A stretch of 34,684 nucleotides of DNA. Source: Tumebacillus permanentifrigoris (GTDB taxonomy: Bacteria; Bacillota; Bacilli; Tumebacillales; Tumebacillaceae). Shown one piece after another: positions 12,463 through 21,450 of this stretch (its first letter is position 1; each line of letters begins with the position of its first letter). The stretch is from positions 1-34,684 of the forward strand of contig NZ_QGGL01000027.1 of assembly GCF_003148565.1 (NCBI RefSeq), given 5' to 3'. The position numbers and the translations under genes are program-made. The notes under the pieces were generated by a model. That model saw only the letters and a program-made list of their open reading frames with translations. It was not told the origin of the DNA and ran no database searches.

Positions 12463-14028
12463 CTACGGGAGCGGAGTGACCACGACGTTGCCGATGGTGA
12501 CAGCTTCCGTTAGTTTCGCTGTGGAGCTTTGACGCAGGCGCAGGCTTGCCGAACCGGTCGTGGTCGGGTTGATCTGCACGTTGACTTCCTTCACGGCTTG
12601 ACCGTTTGCATCAGCGGTCATCGAGAAGTTCGAGCTGTAGCCATACGCAGTCGGCCAGGTGCCATCTGCATTTTGCACTTTCGCAACTTGGGTGCCGCTG
12701 CCGTTGTAGATGCCGAGGTTGAACAGCGTCTGGGTCGAACCTGCCGCCCAACCGTTCGCTACGATGCGGACCTTGAAGGCGTACTGATTCGGCAAGGTCG
12801 CTTGGTGTACAAACGCATACGGGCCGGTCGGGTTCGGGTTGACGACGGTGCCATATCCATAGGAACCCGCTTTGAAGGTGGTTGCATCATACCATTTGTA
12901 CCCTGCTGCCGGCGCGGCCCACGGTTCTGCTTGCGGTTCGGTGGTGTTCGCCGGTTGTTCCCAAGAGTACAGCGTGGTCGGGGAATCCAAGGTCAGACCT
13001 GCCACTTGGTTCAGCGCGGTGTAGGACTCCTTGGTCGCCAGCCACTTCACGGTGTTCACGAGGAAGGTGCTGTCGTTGACTTCTTTGAAACCATCATATG
13101 TGGTTTTGGTTGCGCCGTTCTCTTCGCGCACGTACTTCGGAGTCGCATCCTCAACCGGGGAGGAGTCACCGATGAACGCTGCTTTGCCGCCGCCCAGTTT
13201 CGCGACTGCTGCGAACGGACCCTCTGCTACGCCGCCGCCGTTGTAGACGCCTTGGTCAACCGCGCTCGCCCACTTGGCTGTGGTCGACGGGAGGTAGACG
13301 ATCCCTTTGGCTTTGGTCGGGTCGAGGACTGCGAGGGTCGAACCTGCATGCATCGCCACGGAGGAGACGCCTGCGGTGATGCCGAACGCTTGCGACGAAG
13401 CTACGACGTTGCTCGCGTTGACGTCGCCGATCGCGTTGTAGCGGAAACGGACGCCGAAGTTCGTGCCGAGCCAGTCGGAGGAAGCCACGTCGGACATCGC
13501 CGCAGAGCTTGCTTCTTCTGTATTCATGCCCTGCGCCGGATTGGTCCAAGCGCCACGGCGGTACCCGTTGAAGACTTCAGACGCGTCCCAACGGTTTTTG
13601 TTGCGGTCTGCGTTGTAGTGGTCCGCGATAAAGAAGATCGAGCCGCCACCCTTCACATAGTCGACCATCGCTTGTTGCTCGCTCGTCTTGTACGGGATGT
13701 TCGCTTCCCCGATGACGAGTACATCATATCCAGAGAGGTCGGTCAACGTGATCGGGGTGGTTTTGCGCAGTTCCTTCACATAGAAACCGTTGTTCGCAAG
13801 TGCATTCCCGAAATCGGAGAACCCGCCGTCGATGACCCAGTCTGCCGCACCTGCTGTCTGTCCGTGCGTGTTGTCAAACAGGACTTTCTTGCCGTTTGCA
13901 GCTACTGCATTGATATACGGTGCCGGATCGGACGGACCTTCCGCGTGCACTGCGAGCGTCGGCAGGGCCAGCGGGAGGGCAAAGGTGACAGCCAGAGCTG
14001 TCGTAAGGAATTTACCTTTCAGGTTCAT
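12463..14028 (-). CDS. Secreted protein with amidotransferase-like N-terminal domain
   Basis: 521 residues from ATG 14028, after GGAGGT; earlier in-frame starts lie upstream of the likely transcription start. A signal peptide (MNLKGKFLTTALAVTFALP, cleavage near VHA) is clear. The next 300 residues have a GATase1/DUF4350-like Rossmann fold: KKVLFDNTHGQTAGAADW, YDVLVIGEANIPY, VDYVKGGGSIFFIADHY and AAFIGDSSPVED. The last 150 residues, rich in Gly, Thr, Asn and Tyr, look like a beta-sandwich (PYAFVHQATLPNQYAFKVRI). Proteins with the DNTHGQTAGAADW block are often labelled endonuclease or DNA-binding in databases; I cannot confirm that activity. It is monocistronic, with its own terminator. Confidence 0.8.
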   Translation of the reverse strand: MNLKGKFLTTALAVTFALPLALPTLAVHAEGPSDPAPYINAVAANGKKVLFDNTHGQTAGAADWVIDGGFSDFGNALANNGFYVKELRKTTPITLTDLSGYDVLVIGEANIPYKTSEQQAMVDYVKGGGSIFFIADHYNADRNKNRWDASEVFNGYRRGAWTNPAQGMNTEEASSAAMSDVASSDWLGTNFGVRFRYNAIGDVNASNVVASSQAFGITAGVSSVAMHAGSTLAVLDPTKAKGIVYLPSTTAKWASAVDQGVYNGGGVAEGPFAAVAKLGGGKAAFIGDSSPVEDATPKYVREENGATKTTYDGFKEVNDSTFLVNTVKWLATKESYTALNQVAGLTLDSPTTLYSWEQPANTTEPQAEPWAAPAAGYKWYDATTFKAGSYGYGTVVNPNPTGPYAFVHQATLPNQYAFKVRIVANGWAAGSTQTLFNLGIYNGSGTQVAKVQNADGTWPTAYGYSSNFSMTADANGQAVKEVNVQINPTTTGSASLRLRQSSTAKLTEAVTIGNVVVTPLP

Positions 14029-14071
14029 GTTGAGGATGACCTCCATCATTTTGAGTGTTTGAACTAGTTTC

Positions 14072-14077
14072 ATTGTA
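14072..14077 (-). promoter_or_regulatory. -10 element of the secreted-protein gene
   Basis: TACAAT preceded by TG (extended -10) on minus, about 45 bases before the ATG. The -35 region is not convincing. Confidence 0.4.
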
Positions 14078-14162
14078 CACGATAATTATTAAGAAGGAAA
14101 TCTATTTTTGTAAATTTTCTCTTTAGCCAGTTATTACTAAATTGGTTCAATAACCGAACTAA

Positions 14163-14199
14163 AAAACGACCTGCCCCGTTACTTGTGGCAGGTCGTTTT
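14163..14199 (-). terminator. Terminator of thrC
   Basis: AAAACGACCTGCC and GGCAGGTCGTTTT form a perfect 13-bp stem with an 11-base loop; a T-run follows on the minus strand. Confidence 0.92.
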
Positions 14200-14215
14200 C
14201 GATTTCGTTGATCGC

Positions 14216-15421
14216 TTACAGATCGTCTGTTGGTTGGAGGGTATCGACCGTAACCGTCACAGTATCCGGGTATTTGAGGCCGGTTCCGGTGTTGAGCAGG
14301 ACGACGTGGTCCGCTGGCTTGATCCACCCTTGTTCCTTGAGTAGAAGCGCTGCGGCATAGGTCGCGGCACCCTCGGGGCAAACGAACGTCCCTTCGAGCT
14401 GGGCGAGGCGATGTTGGGCCCGCAACGTCGCTTCGTCGTCGACGGCGATTGCACATCCGTTGGTGTTGTAGACGGCTTCGAGGACGAGGAAGTCACCGAG
14501 CGCCTTGGGCACCGTGATGCCAAATGCGATCGTCTGCGCGTTTTCCCAGAACACCGACTCCTGCTTGCCTTCCTCCCACGCCTGAACAATCGGAGCACAG
14601 CCGGTCGCTTGGACAGCGACGAGGCGCGGCAGTTTCTCCCCGATCCAACCGATCGCTTGGAGTTCGAGCAGTGCCTTGTAGATGCCGATCAGACCGACAC
14701 CGCCCCCCGTCGGGTAGAGGATGACGTCTGGAACTTCCCAGTTGAACTGCTCGGCAAGTTCGTAGCCCATCGTCTTTTTCCCTTCGATGCGGTAGGGTTC
14801 CTTCAGCGTGGACGCGTCATACCAGCCGTACTTGCTGACTGCGCGGCCGACGATCTTGCCCGCGTCGGAGATCAAGCCGTTGACGAGGTAGAAGTCCGCT
14901 CCGGTGATCGCGCATTCGTTGCGGGTGATCGTCGGAGCACTGACTGGCATGATGATGTAGGACTTGATGCCCGCGCGGGCCGCATAGGTCGCCCACGCTC
15001 CACCTGCGTTGCCGTTGGTCGGCATCGCGAGCGTCGTCACGCCGAGTTCCTTGGCCCGAGAGATGCCGACCGCAGCACCACGCGCTTTGAAGGAGCCGGT
15101 CGGGATCACGCCTTCGTCCTTGAGGTAGAGGTTTTCAAAACCGTCTGCAGCACCCAGTTTCGGCAAGCGCAACAGCGGGGTCATGCCTTCACCGAGCGAG
15201 ACGATGTTCTCGTCCTCACGCACCGGGAGCAGTTCCCGGTAGCGCCAGAGCGTCGGTTCGCGGTGCGCGAGGTCTTCCTTGCGCATCGTGGATGCAGCAG
15301 ACTGCAGATCATAGCGAACAAGCAGCGGTGCGCCACAGGTACACAGCTGTTGGAGGGTATCAGCATCATAGGTGGTGTTGCATTTCGGGCATTCGAGGTG
15401 GCTCAGAAAGCTTTTGGTCAT
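14216..15421 (-). CDS. thrC: Threonine synthase
   Basis: Converts O-phosphohomoserine to threonine with pyridoxal phosphate. 401 residues from ATG 15421 (AAAGGGG eight bases upstream; the TTG at 15439 overlaps that site). The N-terminal zinc ribbon has Cys11, Cys14, Cys27 and Cys29. The cofactor lysine is Lys112 in GSFKARGA, the phosphate loop is PTGGGVGL, and TNGNAGGAWATYAARAG is typical of the archaeal-like threonine synthase group. It is flanked by its own terminator. No hom or thrB gene is adjacent. Cysteate synthase-type relatives share the fold, but the ribbon and motifs favour ThrC. Confidence 0.88.
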   Translation of the reverse strand: MTKSFLSHLECPKCNTTYDADTLQQLCTCGAPLLVRYDLQSAASTMRKEDLAHREPTLWRYRELLPVREDENIVSLGEGMTPLLRLPKLGAADGFENLYLKDEGVIPTGSFKARGAAVGISRAKELGVTTLAMPTNGNAGGAWATYAARAGIKSYIIMPVSAPTITRNECAITGADFYLVNGLISDAGKIVGRAVSKYGWYDASTLKEPYRIEGKKTMGYELAEQFNWEVPDVILYPTGGGVGLIGIYKALLELQAIGWIGEKLPRLVAVQATGCAPIVQAWEEGKQESVFWENAQTIAFGITVPKALGDFLVLEAVYNTNGCAIAVDDEATLRAQHRLAQLEGTFVCPEGAATYAAALLLKEQGWIKPADHVVLLNTGTGLKYPDTVTVTVDTLQPTDDL

Positions 15422-15519
15422 ACGGAGGACCCCTTTCAAGTGTCTACCGTAATCTTACCTCCTCTGAAACTAACGAGCAAGTATTCCGGGTGGTATTCTC
15501 AGTTTGCAAGTTTATGACC

Positions 15520-17274
15520 TTACGACTCGGGCAGTGCATGGACGATCTGCTTGGCGATCTGCTCCGTCGAACGACCTTGCGTGACCGACTCGGCTACGAC
15601 GACCACGACGTACTTGGGCTTGTCGGCAGGGGCAAACCCAGCAAACCATTGGTGGTTGGCGTTCGGATCTCCCGTCTGCGCGGTGCCGGTTTTGCCCGCG
15701 ACGGGCACTTTGGCATCAGCGAGCGCGGCGTGGGCGGTGCCTTGGTCCATCGTCACGACATCGCGCATCCATTTTTGCAATTCGGATGCGGTCGTTTTTT
15801 CCAACACTTGTTGCTTCTCGGAGGTCGAGTAGTCCGAATACAGCAACCCGTCTGGCGTGTTCAACGACTTCACCAAGCGCGGATGTCCGGCGAGGCCGTT
15901 GTTGGCGATCACCGCGACCATGTGCGCAGCTTGCAAGGGAGTGACCCGCACATCCTCCTGTCCGATCCCGGTGTTGGCGAGCAAGCGATCGGAGGTGTAG
16001 TCCTTGGCAAAAATACTCCCGGCATCCTCGCCGTAGAACTGCGACTGGTTGTTGTGCAGGAGCCCAACGGTCTGGCCAAGTTCGAATTTTTTGGCATACT
16101 CCTCGATTTTGTCCCGCCCTAGTTTCATCGAGAGTTGGGCGAATGTCACGTTGCACGACGAAGCAAACGCTTCCTCTGCCGTCAGTGCCCCGTGCTTGGT
16201 CCAGCAATTCAAGCGTCCGTCGCCGATGTCGATGTAGCCCGGACACTCAAACGTGTCAGTCGGCTTGACAGCGCCCGTCTCCAAGGCTGCCGCTGCGATC
16301 ACCGACTTGAAGATCGAGCCTGGAAACACCGCCTGCAACGCCAAGTTCTCCGGGTATTGATCCGCAGACTTGATCGGTGAGTTCTGGTCAAAGTTCGGAC
16401 GCGATGCCATCGCCAACACATCCTCCGACTGCGCATCAAGCACGACGACTGCGCCTTTTTGCACACCGAATGCGTCCATCGCCTGCTCGACGGTGTGTTG
16501 GACGTCCGTATCCAGCGTGGTCTTCACGTTCAGCGCGTGGTTCGGTTCGCTCGACTCGCGGATGCCTAAGCCGTTGATCGGGCGTTTGTAGGCATCGGTG
16601 TAATAGGCGATCGTGCTGCTCAGCCCCAAGCCGCGCAACTCGTCTTGGTATTGGAACTCCAGCCCGAGCTTGCCCACTTTTTCATCGAGCGGGTACTTCC
16701 CGCCCCACGTGTTGGCGACCAAGTTCGGGTCTTCGCCGAGGAAGCCGATCACTTGGCGGGCCACCGATTGGTCGTCATAGCGCACTTTGACCTGCTTGGC
16801 ATAGATGCCAGTCAGTTCGAGTTGTTCCACCTGTTTTTCTTCGGCGGTGGTGAGATTGACGGTGCGGATCTGCCCGTTCATGTCCGGCAGGCGCAACAGA
16901 AACGGCTCGTCCTGCTCCGCCAACGCCTTCAATAATGTCGCCGTCGAGGTATGCAACAGCACGGCGAGGTCGTTGATTTTTTTGCGGTCAAGACTTTGTT
17001 GCCAGACGGGGAGCACGACGATGCCGTGCAGTTCACTTCCGGTCATCGACACCCCATTGCGGTCGAGGATATCTCCACGCCCGGAGTCGAGTTCGAATTT
17101 CTCCCGTCGCTGTTCAACGGCACTGGCGACGAGGTCATGCCCTTGCATGTTGTGCGGGGCAGCCACTTGGATGTAAAAAATCCGCCCGAGCATCCCGACG
17201 ATCCCCAGCGAACAGAGGGTCAGGACGATGGCGGTGCGGCGTTGGATGCGGTTCTTGGCGCTTTCTTCGATCAT
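15520..17274 (-). CDS. Class B penicillin-binding protein, SpoVD/PbpI type
   Basis: A transpeptidase that cross-links peptidoglycan outside the membrane. One N-terminal membrane anchor (AIVLTLCSLGIVGMLGRIFY) and a dimerisation domain starting SGRGDILDRNGV are present. The active-site motifs, counted from the in-frame GTG at 17283, are SIFK at 323-326, SCN at 376-378 and KTGTA at 531-535. No PASTA domain is present, unlike SpoVD. It follows udk, as yrrR (pbpI) does in the B. subtilis yrr cluster, so a sporulation or division-specific PBP is likely. ATG 17274 is preferred because GGGGG lies ten bases upstream; GTG 17283 is possible. Confidence 0.9.
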   Translation of the reverse strand: MIEESAKNRIQRRTAIVLTLCSLGIVGMLGRIFYIQVAAPHNMQGHDLVASAVEQRREKFELDSGRGDILDRNGVSMTGSELHGIVVLPVWQQSLDRKKINDLAVLLHTSTATLLKALAEQDEPFLLRLPDMNGQIRTVNLTTAEEKQVEQLELTGIYAKQVKVRYDDQSVARQVIGFLGEDPNLVANTWGGKYPLDEKVGKLGLEFQYQDELRGLGLSSTIAYYTDAYKRPINGLGIRESSEPNHALNVKTTLDTDVQHTVEQAMDAFGVQKGAVVVLDAQSEDVLAMASRPNFDQNSPIKSADQYPENLALQAVFPGSIFKSVIAAAALETGAVKPTDTFECPGYIDIGDGRLNCWTKHGALTAEEAFASSCNVTFAQLSMKLGRDKIEEYAKKFELGQTVGLLHNNQSQFYGEDAGSIFAKDYTSDRLLANTGIGQEDVRVTPLQAAHMVAVIANNGLAGHPRLVKSLNTPDGLLYSDYSTSEKQQVLEKTTASELQKWMRDVVTMDQGTAHAALADAKVPVAGKTGTAQTGDPNANHQWFAGFAPADKPKYVVVVVAESVTQGRSTEQIAKQIVHALPES

Positions 17275-17309
17275 GTGGGCCACACCCCCTTTTCCCTCCA
17301 GTGTGGTAC

Positions 17310-17340
17310 AAAAAAGCCGCTTTCTATTCAGAAAGCGACT
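17310..17340 (-). terminator. Terminator between udk and the PBP gene
   Basis: AGTCGCTTTC and GAAAGCGGCT pair on minus (one G-T), followed by TTTTTT, so the PBP gene probably has its own promoter. Confidence 0.85.
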
Positions 17341-17364
17341 CTCTTTTTTAGGATGATGGTGGCG

Positions 17365-17991
17365 TTAGATCATCGACGTGACGATCTCGTTGACTTTGGC
17401 CACGAGGACGTCGATCGCCACTTGGTTTTTGCCGCCTTCTGGAATGATCAGGTCGGCGTACTTCTTGGTCGGTTCGATGAACTGCATATGCATCGGGCGC
17501 ACGACACCCATGTATTGTTCCACGACCGATTCAATCGAACGGCCGCGTTCCTTGATGTCGCGCAGGACGCGGCGGATGATCCGCACATCGGCATCCGTAT
17601 CGACGAAGATCTTGATATCCATCAGATTGCGCAGGCGCTCGTCTTCTAGCACGAGGATGCCTTCGAGGATGATGACTTGCTTCGGTTCGAGGCGATCCGT
17701 GATGGTGGCGCGGGTGTGCTCGGCGAAGTTGTAGATCGGCTTTTCAATCGCTTGTCCGTCCAGCAGTTGGTTCAAGTGGACGAGCAGCAAGTCGTTGTCA
17801 AATGCGTTCGGGTGGTCATAGTTGGTCAACACGCGCTGCGCCATCGTCAGTTGCGATTGATCCTTGTAGTAATTGTCTTGTTCGATCAGCAGGATGTTCT
17901 CAGGCGAAATGTTCCGCGTGATCTCCCGTGCGACCGACGTCTTCCCCGAACCTGTCCCGCCAGCAATCCCGATCAGAACCGGTCTCTTCAT
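17365..17991 (-). CDS. udk: Uridine kinase
   Basis: Phosphorylates uridine and cytidine to UMP and CMP in pyrimidine salvage. 208 residues, the standard length. The P-loop GGTGSGKTS is at residues 11-19, followed by IEQDNYYKD, the dominant family signature, and [13 protein letters not shown]. It starts 16 bp after the trmR stop in an apparent operon. In B. subtilis greA follows udk, but here a terminator and the PBP gene follow directly. Confidence 0.95.
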   Translation of the reverse strand: MKRPVLIGIAGGTGSGKTSVAREITRNISPENILLIEQDNYYKDQSQLTMAQRVLTNYDHPNAFDNDLLLVHLNQLLDGQAIEKPIYNFAEHTRATITDRLEPKQVIILEGILVLEDERLRNLMDIKIFVDTDADVRIIRRVLRDIKERGRSIESVVEQYMGVVRPMHMQFIEPTKKYADLIIPEGGKNQVAIDVLVAKVNEIVTSMI

Positions 17992-18007
17992 GTATGTCTT
18001 CCCCCTC

Positions 18008-18640
18008 TTAACTTCCAGCCCTCACACTCACCGCGAGCCCGTCCCCCACCGGGAGGATCGAAGTCTCAAAGTCCGGATGCTGTGTGAGCAACACGTTGTA
18101 TTCACGCAAGCGGTTGATCATCGTGCGCAATTTGTGCTTGACGTCCGGGTCACCGCTAACCAGCCCTTGGAACAGCACGTTGTCGGACAGCAGGATGCCA
18201 CCCGGCAACAGATGCGGGTGCAACAGCTCCAAGAAGCGTGGATACTGTCCCTTCGCCGCATCGAGAAAAATCAAATCATACTCGCCAAGTAGAGGGATGA
18301 TCTCCAGCGCATCGCCTTCCAACAACTCCACCCGCTGTGCAAGCCCGGCGCGTGCGAAGTTCTGCCGCGCCTCCTGCGCCCGCTCGGGGTCGCGTTCGAT
18401 CGTCGTGAGTTGTGCTTGGGTCGCTCGTGCCATCACGATGGCGGAGTACCCGATCGCCGACCCGACTTCGAGGATGCGCTTGGGCTTGGCGATGGCGAGG
18501 AACACACGCAGGAATCCCATCGTCTCCACGTCGAGAATCGGTATGTACAACTCCTCCGCTCGGCGCTCCAGCTCCTGCAACAACTCGTCCCGTTCGGGCA
18601 CGAGACTGCGCAAGTATTCCACCACTTGCGTATCGATCAT
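18008..18640 (-). CDS. trmR: O-methyltransferase, TrmR (YrrM) type
   Basis: 210 residues from ATG 18640 with AAGGAG ten bases upstream. The SAM-binding motif [16 protein letters not shown], the acidic [11 protein letters not shown], and the metal-site region [14 protein letters not shown] then LSDNVLF are those of class I metal-dependent O-methyltransferases. In B. subtilis the protein in this position of the yrr cluster (YrrM/TrmR) methylates 5-hydroxyuridine 34 of tRNA to 5-methoxyuridine. The same role is inferred from motif and neighbourhood. The yrrN and yrrO genes that make the hydroxyl in Bacillus and sit beside it there are absent here. Confidence 0.87.
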   Translation of the reverse strand: MIDTQVVEYLRSLVPERDELLQELERRAEELYIPILDVETMGFLRVFLAIAKPKRILEVGSAIGYSAIVMARATQAQLTTIERDPERAQEARQNFARAGLAQRVELLEGDALEIIPLLGEYDLIFLDAAKGQYPRFLELLHPHLLPGGILLSDNVLFQGLVSGDPDVKHKLRTMINRLREYNVLLTQHPDFETSILPVGDGLAVSVRAGS

Positions 18641-18720
18641 TTGGCTCAAACTCCTTCAACAATCACAAACAGTCTAATGGTATCATAAAAATTGTTCTAT
18701 TTCCATGCTGATTTTTGTTT

Positions 18721-18758
18721 GCAAAAGACCCATGCTGCCAAAGCAATGGGTCTTTTGC
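18721..18758 (-). terminator. Terminator after the 55-aa gene
   Basis: GCAAAAGACCCAT and ATGGGTCTTTTGC form a 13-bp stem around a 12-base loop. It is symmetrical and could act both ways. It separates the mltG transcript from trmR-udk. Confidence 0.75.
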
Positions 18759-18762
18759 GTTG

Positions 18763-18930
18763 TCATCGCTTCGGGACTTGTGTGTCACCGTCAGGGCTGC
18801 ACGGCGGTCCCATCACCGGCGCTTGAAAACCGTGGCGGAGTTTTTCCAACTCATGCTCGCCGATCAGGTAGTCGAGCACGATGTCTTCGGGCGTGAGATC
18901 TACAGGTTGTTGCGGTTGTTCAGGGGTCAT
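18763..18930 (-). CDS. Small hypothetical protein (55 aa)
   Basis: ATG 18930 has GAGGAGGG seven to eight bases upstream. The product starts MTPEQPQQPVDLTPEDIVLD and continues YLIGEHELEKLRHG, an acidic-helical pattern, then a Pro/Gly tail. It lies 43 bp after mltG and before a terminator, so it is probably co-transcribed with mltG. I do not recognise it. Confidence 0.7.
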   Translation of the reverse strand: MTPEQPQQPVDLTPEDIVLDYLIGEHELEKLRHGFQAPVMGPPCSPDGDTQVPKR

Positions 18931-18973
18931 CACGATCCCTCCTCTACGCCTAGTGTCTCACGCGGAGGTTGGA

Positions 18974-20038
18974 TTATTGGCTTTTCGCGATGTTTTTCTC
19001 ATGCTCCTCGAAGGTATGTGCGAAATAATGCCCGCCGGTCCCGTCGTTTTTCGTGACGTAGAAATAGAAGTCATGTGCCGCCGGGTACAGGGCAGCCTGA
19101 ATCGAATTGCGACCCGGTGCGGCGATCGGCCCCGGTGGTAAGCCTTCGTGCAGGTAGGTATTATAAGGGCTCTCAATCTCCAAGTCTTTGAACAACAACG
19201 TCTCTTTTTGCTTGCCCAAAATGTATTGAACGGTTGCGTCGATCTGGAGTTTCATCGGCGGTTCTGCCTTCAAGCGGTTCTGGATGACGCCCGAGATGAT
19301 CGAGCGCTCCTGATCCACGCGGGCCTCGCGTTCCACCAATGACGCGATCGTCAAGGCGCTGTGCAGGCTGAGACCTTGCTTTTTCAACTGCTCTTGCCAC
19401 TCCGCAGACATCGTCGCCTGCGTTTGCCTGAGCATCGTCTCGACGACTTGATGCGGGGTGGCGTCTTGGTAAACCTCGTAGGTCTCCGGGAACAGGTAGC
19501 CTTCCAATCGGTGCTTGATCCCGGTGTTCGCGGGAATCTCCTTCACAAACGCGTTGTCAAAAGCGCCCTTGTCCACTTCGTTCAGGAACGCTTGCTTGTC
19601 CTTCACGACGTTCTGCTTGACCAGCGCATCGCCAATTTGTTCGACCGTCAAGCCTTCCGGTATCGTAAACTTCACCGTGTTGAACTTGGCATCGCCTTCG
19701 ACCAAGACGCGGGCGATCTCCTCGGTCGACATCCCTTGCTTCAAATAATACTTCCCGATCTTCAAGTTCGCGCTCGTCCCTTGGTACGACAAGTACCATT
19801 TGAACAAGGTCGGGTTTTTGATCATGTTCAACTCGGCGAGACGCTGTCCAACCGTCGCGGCGGTCGCGCCTTCCTCGATGTTGATCTCCACCGCCTGACC
19901 GCTGGTGTTGGGCGGTTGAAGTTGGTTTTGGACATAATAAAGCCCCCCGCCGAGCAAGAGAATGCTCAACGCAAAAAGAAGCCACCACTTTTGCCCACGG
20001 AGTTTGGCATCTGCCAAGTGGGACTGCTTGCTAGTCAT
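18974..20038 (-). CDS. mltG: Endolytic murein transglycosylase MltG
   Basis: Cleaves nascent glycan strands at the membrane, ending their growth. 354 residues from ATG 20038 (GGAGGTG about 12 bases upstream; ATG 20065 in frame is an alternative). One membrane anchor (WWLLFALSILLLGGGLYYV), a LysM-like region (EEGATAATVGQRLAELNMI) and the catalytic domain follow. The catalytic glutamate is in SLVEREA (Glu237 from this start); RLEGYLFPETY and GLPPGPIAAPG are family hallmarks. This is yrrL in Bacillus, with RuvX, YrzB and TrmR as neighbours, and the same order is seen here. Confidence 0.94.
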   Translation of the reverse strand: MTSKQSHLADAKLRGQKWWLLFALSILLLGGGLYYVQNQLQPPNTSGQAVEINIEEGATAATVGQRLAELNMIKNPTLFKWYLSYQGTSANLKIGKYYLKQGMSTEEIARVLVEGDAKFNTVKFTIPEGLTVEQIGDALVKQNVVKDKQAFLNEVDKGAFDNAFVKEIPANTGIKHRLEGYLFPETYEVYQDATPHQVVETMLRQTQATMSAEWQEQLKKQGLSLHSALTIASLVEREARVDQERSIISGVIQNRLKAEPPMKLQIDATVQYILGKQKETLLFKDLEIESPYNTYLHEGLPPGPIAAPGRNSIQAALYPAAHDFYFYVTKNDGTGGHYFAHTFEEHEKNIAKSQ

Positions 20039-20098
20039 GGGAAAAAGATGCACCTCCAAAGTCATTCTCCATTATTATACGGGATTCGACACAGTCGG

Positions 20099-20127
20099 AA
20101 AAGCCCACGTGCAAGACGTGGGCTTTT
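20099..20127. terminator. Terminator between the 69-aa gene and mltG
   Basis: AAAAGCCCACGT and ACGTGGGCTTTT form a perfect 12-bp stem with a five-base loop and T-runs both ways. Confidence 0.85.
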
Positions 20128-20133
20128 TTCCCG

Positions 20134-20343
20134 TTATTCGGACTGCTGGTTGACGTTCGCTTGCAAGGCTTCCAGTTGTTCCGCCATCGCTTGTCCGACC
20201 TGAGCCGCTTGCTCGGTGCTCAGGTTGTCGCCATCGCCCAGCCCCAATTGTTGCAACGCGGACTGGCGCACCTCCTCGATGTGGAGGTCAACGGCATTCG
20301 GATGGTACACCTCTGGAAGATGCAGGTCTTTGTTGGGTGTCAT
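20134..20343 (-). CDS. Small hypothetical protein (69 aa)
   Basis: ATG 20343 has AGGAGGT seven bases upstream; a GTG at 20352 overlaps that site. The protein is hydrophilic and helical: NKDLHLPEVYHPNAVDLHIE, then QSALQQLGLGDGDN and a Gln/Ala-rich end. It lies between the DUF1292 gene and mltG, with a terminator on both sides. No family recognised. Confidence 0.7.
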   Translation of the reverse strand: MTPNKDLHLPEVYHPNAVDLHIEEVRQSALQQLGLGDGDNLSTEQAAQVGQAMAEQLEALQANVNQQSE

Positions 20344-20375
20344 CGCGCCCACCTCCTCCTAACAGAATGCCCAAG

Positions 20376-20406
20376 AAAAACAGGCATCCCCCGTGGGAAT
20401 GCCTGT
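20376..20406 (-). terminator. Terminator after the DUF1292 gene
   Basis: ACAGGCATTCCC pairs with GGGGATGCCTGT on minus (near-perfect), followed by TTTTTC. It ends the ireB-ruvX-yrzB transcript. Confidence 0.85.
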
Positions 20407-20419
20407 CAGCTCTGTCGGT

Positions 20420-20704
20420 TTACAGGTCAGCGTCGTTGCCGCCTTGTTCTTCGAAGAGGAGCGTGTCGTATGCTTCTGCGACTTTCTCCCACTCTTCATC
20501 GTCTTCGATGCCAACGAGCGCATCGTTGCCGTCTGCATCCTTCTCCAGACGCAAGATGATCGCTTCTTCCTCTGCGCCTTCGAGCGGTTGCAAGATCGTG
20601 TAGGTCTTCGCTTCGAGTTCGAGAATTTCGAGAACCTCGAATTCATGCTCCTGGCCACTGTCGTCGGTCAGGGTGATCACTTGGTTGGTTTCCACTTCGC
20701 TCAT
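20420..20704 (-). CDS. DUF1292 protein (YrzB family)
   Basis: 94 residues, strongly acidic. The DUF1292 pattern is clear: ITLTDDSGQEHEFEVL, YTILQPLEG, EEEAIILRLEKD and a late DDEEWEKVAEAYDTL. It follows ruvX after 17 bp, exactly as yrzB follows yrrK in Bacillus. Function is unknown in that family. Confidence 0.92.
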   Translation of the reverse strand: MSEVETNQVITLTDDSGQEHEFEVLEILELEAKTYTILQPLEGAEEEAIILRLEKDADGNDALVGIEDDEEWEKVAEAYDTLLFEEQGGNDADL

Positions 20705-20721
20705 GCTGGCACCTGCTTTCG

Positions 20722-21144
20722 CTAGTTTTTTTGGGCGTCTAAGTAATTTTGCAGGATGATCGCCGCCGCCATCTTGTCGATGACTTGCTTGCGTTTTTTG
20801 CGACTGACATCTGCTGATACAAGCATACGCTCAGCGGCCATCGTCGATAACCGCTCGTCCCAGAGAGTTACGGGCAAACCGAATTGCTCCTTCAACGTCT
20901 CTGCGAACTGTTGGCTCAGCTCTCCGCGCGGACCGATCGTGTTGTTCATGTTCTTGGGAAAGCCCAACACGATCCTGTCCACAGCGTATTCACGAATCAA
21001 CTCGCCGATGCGTGCAAGGTCTTGCGCCAAACTCTTGCGGTGAATCGTCTCCACGCCTTGGGCTGTCCAGCCCATCAGGTCGGAAACGGCAATCCCCATA
21101 CGCACATCGCCGTAGTCGATGCCTAACACTCGAGTTTCATTCAT
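20722..21144 (-). CDS. ruvX: Holliday junction resolvase-like RuvX/YqgF
   Basis: 140 residues with the RNase H-like fold: [17 protein letters not shown] at the N-terminus, [15 protein letters not shown] in the middle and TLWDERLST then [15 protein letters not shown] at the end. These hold the acidic metal-binding residues. The family acts on RNA or branched DNA; in many bacteria it trims the 5' end of pre-16S rRNA. The start overlaps the ireB stop (ATGA), and yrzB follows, the conserved order. Confidence 0.94.
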   Translation of the reverse strand: MNETRVLGIDYGDVRMGIAVSDLMGWTAQGVETIHRKSLAQDLARIGELIREYAVDRIVLGFPKNMNNTIGPRGELSQQFAETLKEQFGLPVTLWDERLSTMAAERMLVSADVSRKKRKQVIDKMAAAIILQNYLDAQKN

Positions 21145-21392
21145 GGTTGATCCCTCAGATAGAAGCGCACCAGCTCATGGAGAAGTTCCTCGCGTTCGAG
21201 GCCCTTGAGCAGGTTCCGCGCATGGTTGTGGTTGGTAATGTAGGCCAGGTCGCCAGTCATCAAATAGCCCGAGAGCTGCGAGACCGGGTTGTACCCCTTC
21301 TGCCGCATCGCGTCCACGGCGATCAAAAGCGCCCGTCGCGCTTGATTGTCCTCGTGTCGCGAGCCCCAGTGAATCGTGCGATCATTAGCCAT
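21141..21392 (-). CDS. IreB family regulatory protein (YrzL, DUF965)
   Basis: 83 residues with [30 protein letters not shown], split over residues 34-63, the family hallmark. In Enterococcus, IreB is a substrate of the PASTA kinase and affects cell-wall stress tolerance. It overlaps ruvX by four bases. In Bacillus alaS comes just before this gene; here the AI-2E family gene does instead. Confidence 0.92.
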   Translation of the reverse strand: MANDRTIHWGSRHEDNQARRALLIAVDAMRQKGYNPVSQLSGYLMTGDLAYITNHNHARNLLKGLEREELLHELVRFYLRDQP

Positions 21393-21420
21393 TCGTGCAC
21401 CTCACGTGGCAAGTTTTACC

Positions 21421-21450
21421 GTTTTACCAATCAGGGCAATTATACGTCAA
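21421..21450 (-). promoter_or_regulatory. Candidate promoter of ireB-ruvX-yrzB
   Basis: TTGACG and TAAAAC on minus, 18 bp apart, 28 bases before the ireB ATG. The -35 overlaps the stop of the upstream gene. Confidence 0.5.

Noticed and set aside
12529-14067. Long plus-strand ORF (512 codons) opposite the secreted-protein gene
   Set aside because: It mirrors the codon structure of the real minus-strand gene, is rich in Arg and Cys, has no ribosome site, and the minus frame has a signal peptide, domains and a terminator.
14411-15517. Plus-strand ORF of 368 codons opposite thrC
   Set aside because: It is the antisense shadow of a clear threonine synthase, with no domain or ribosome site of its own.
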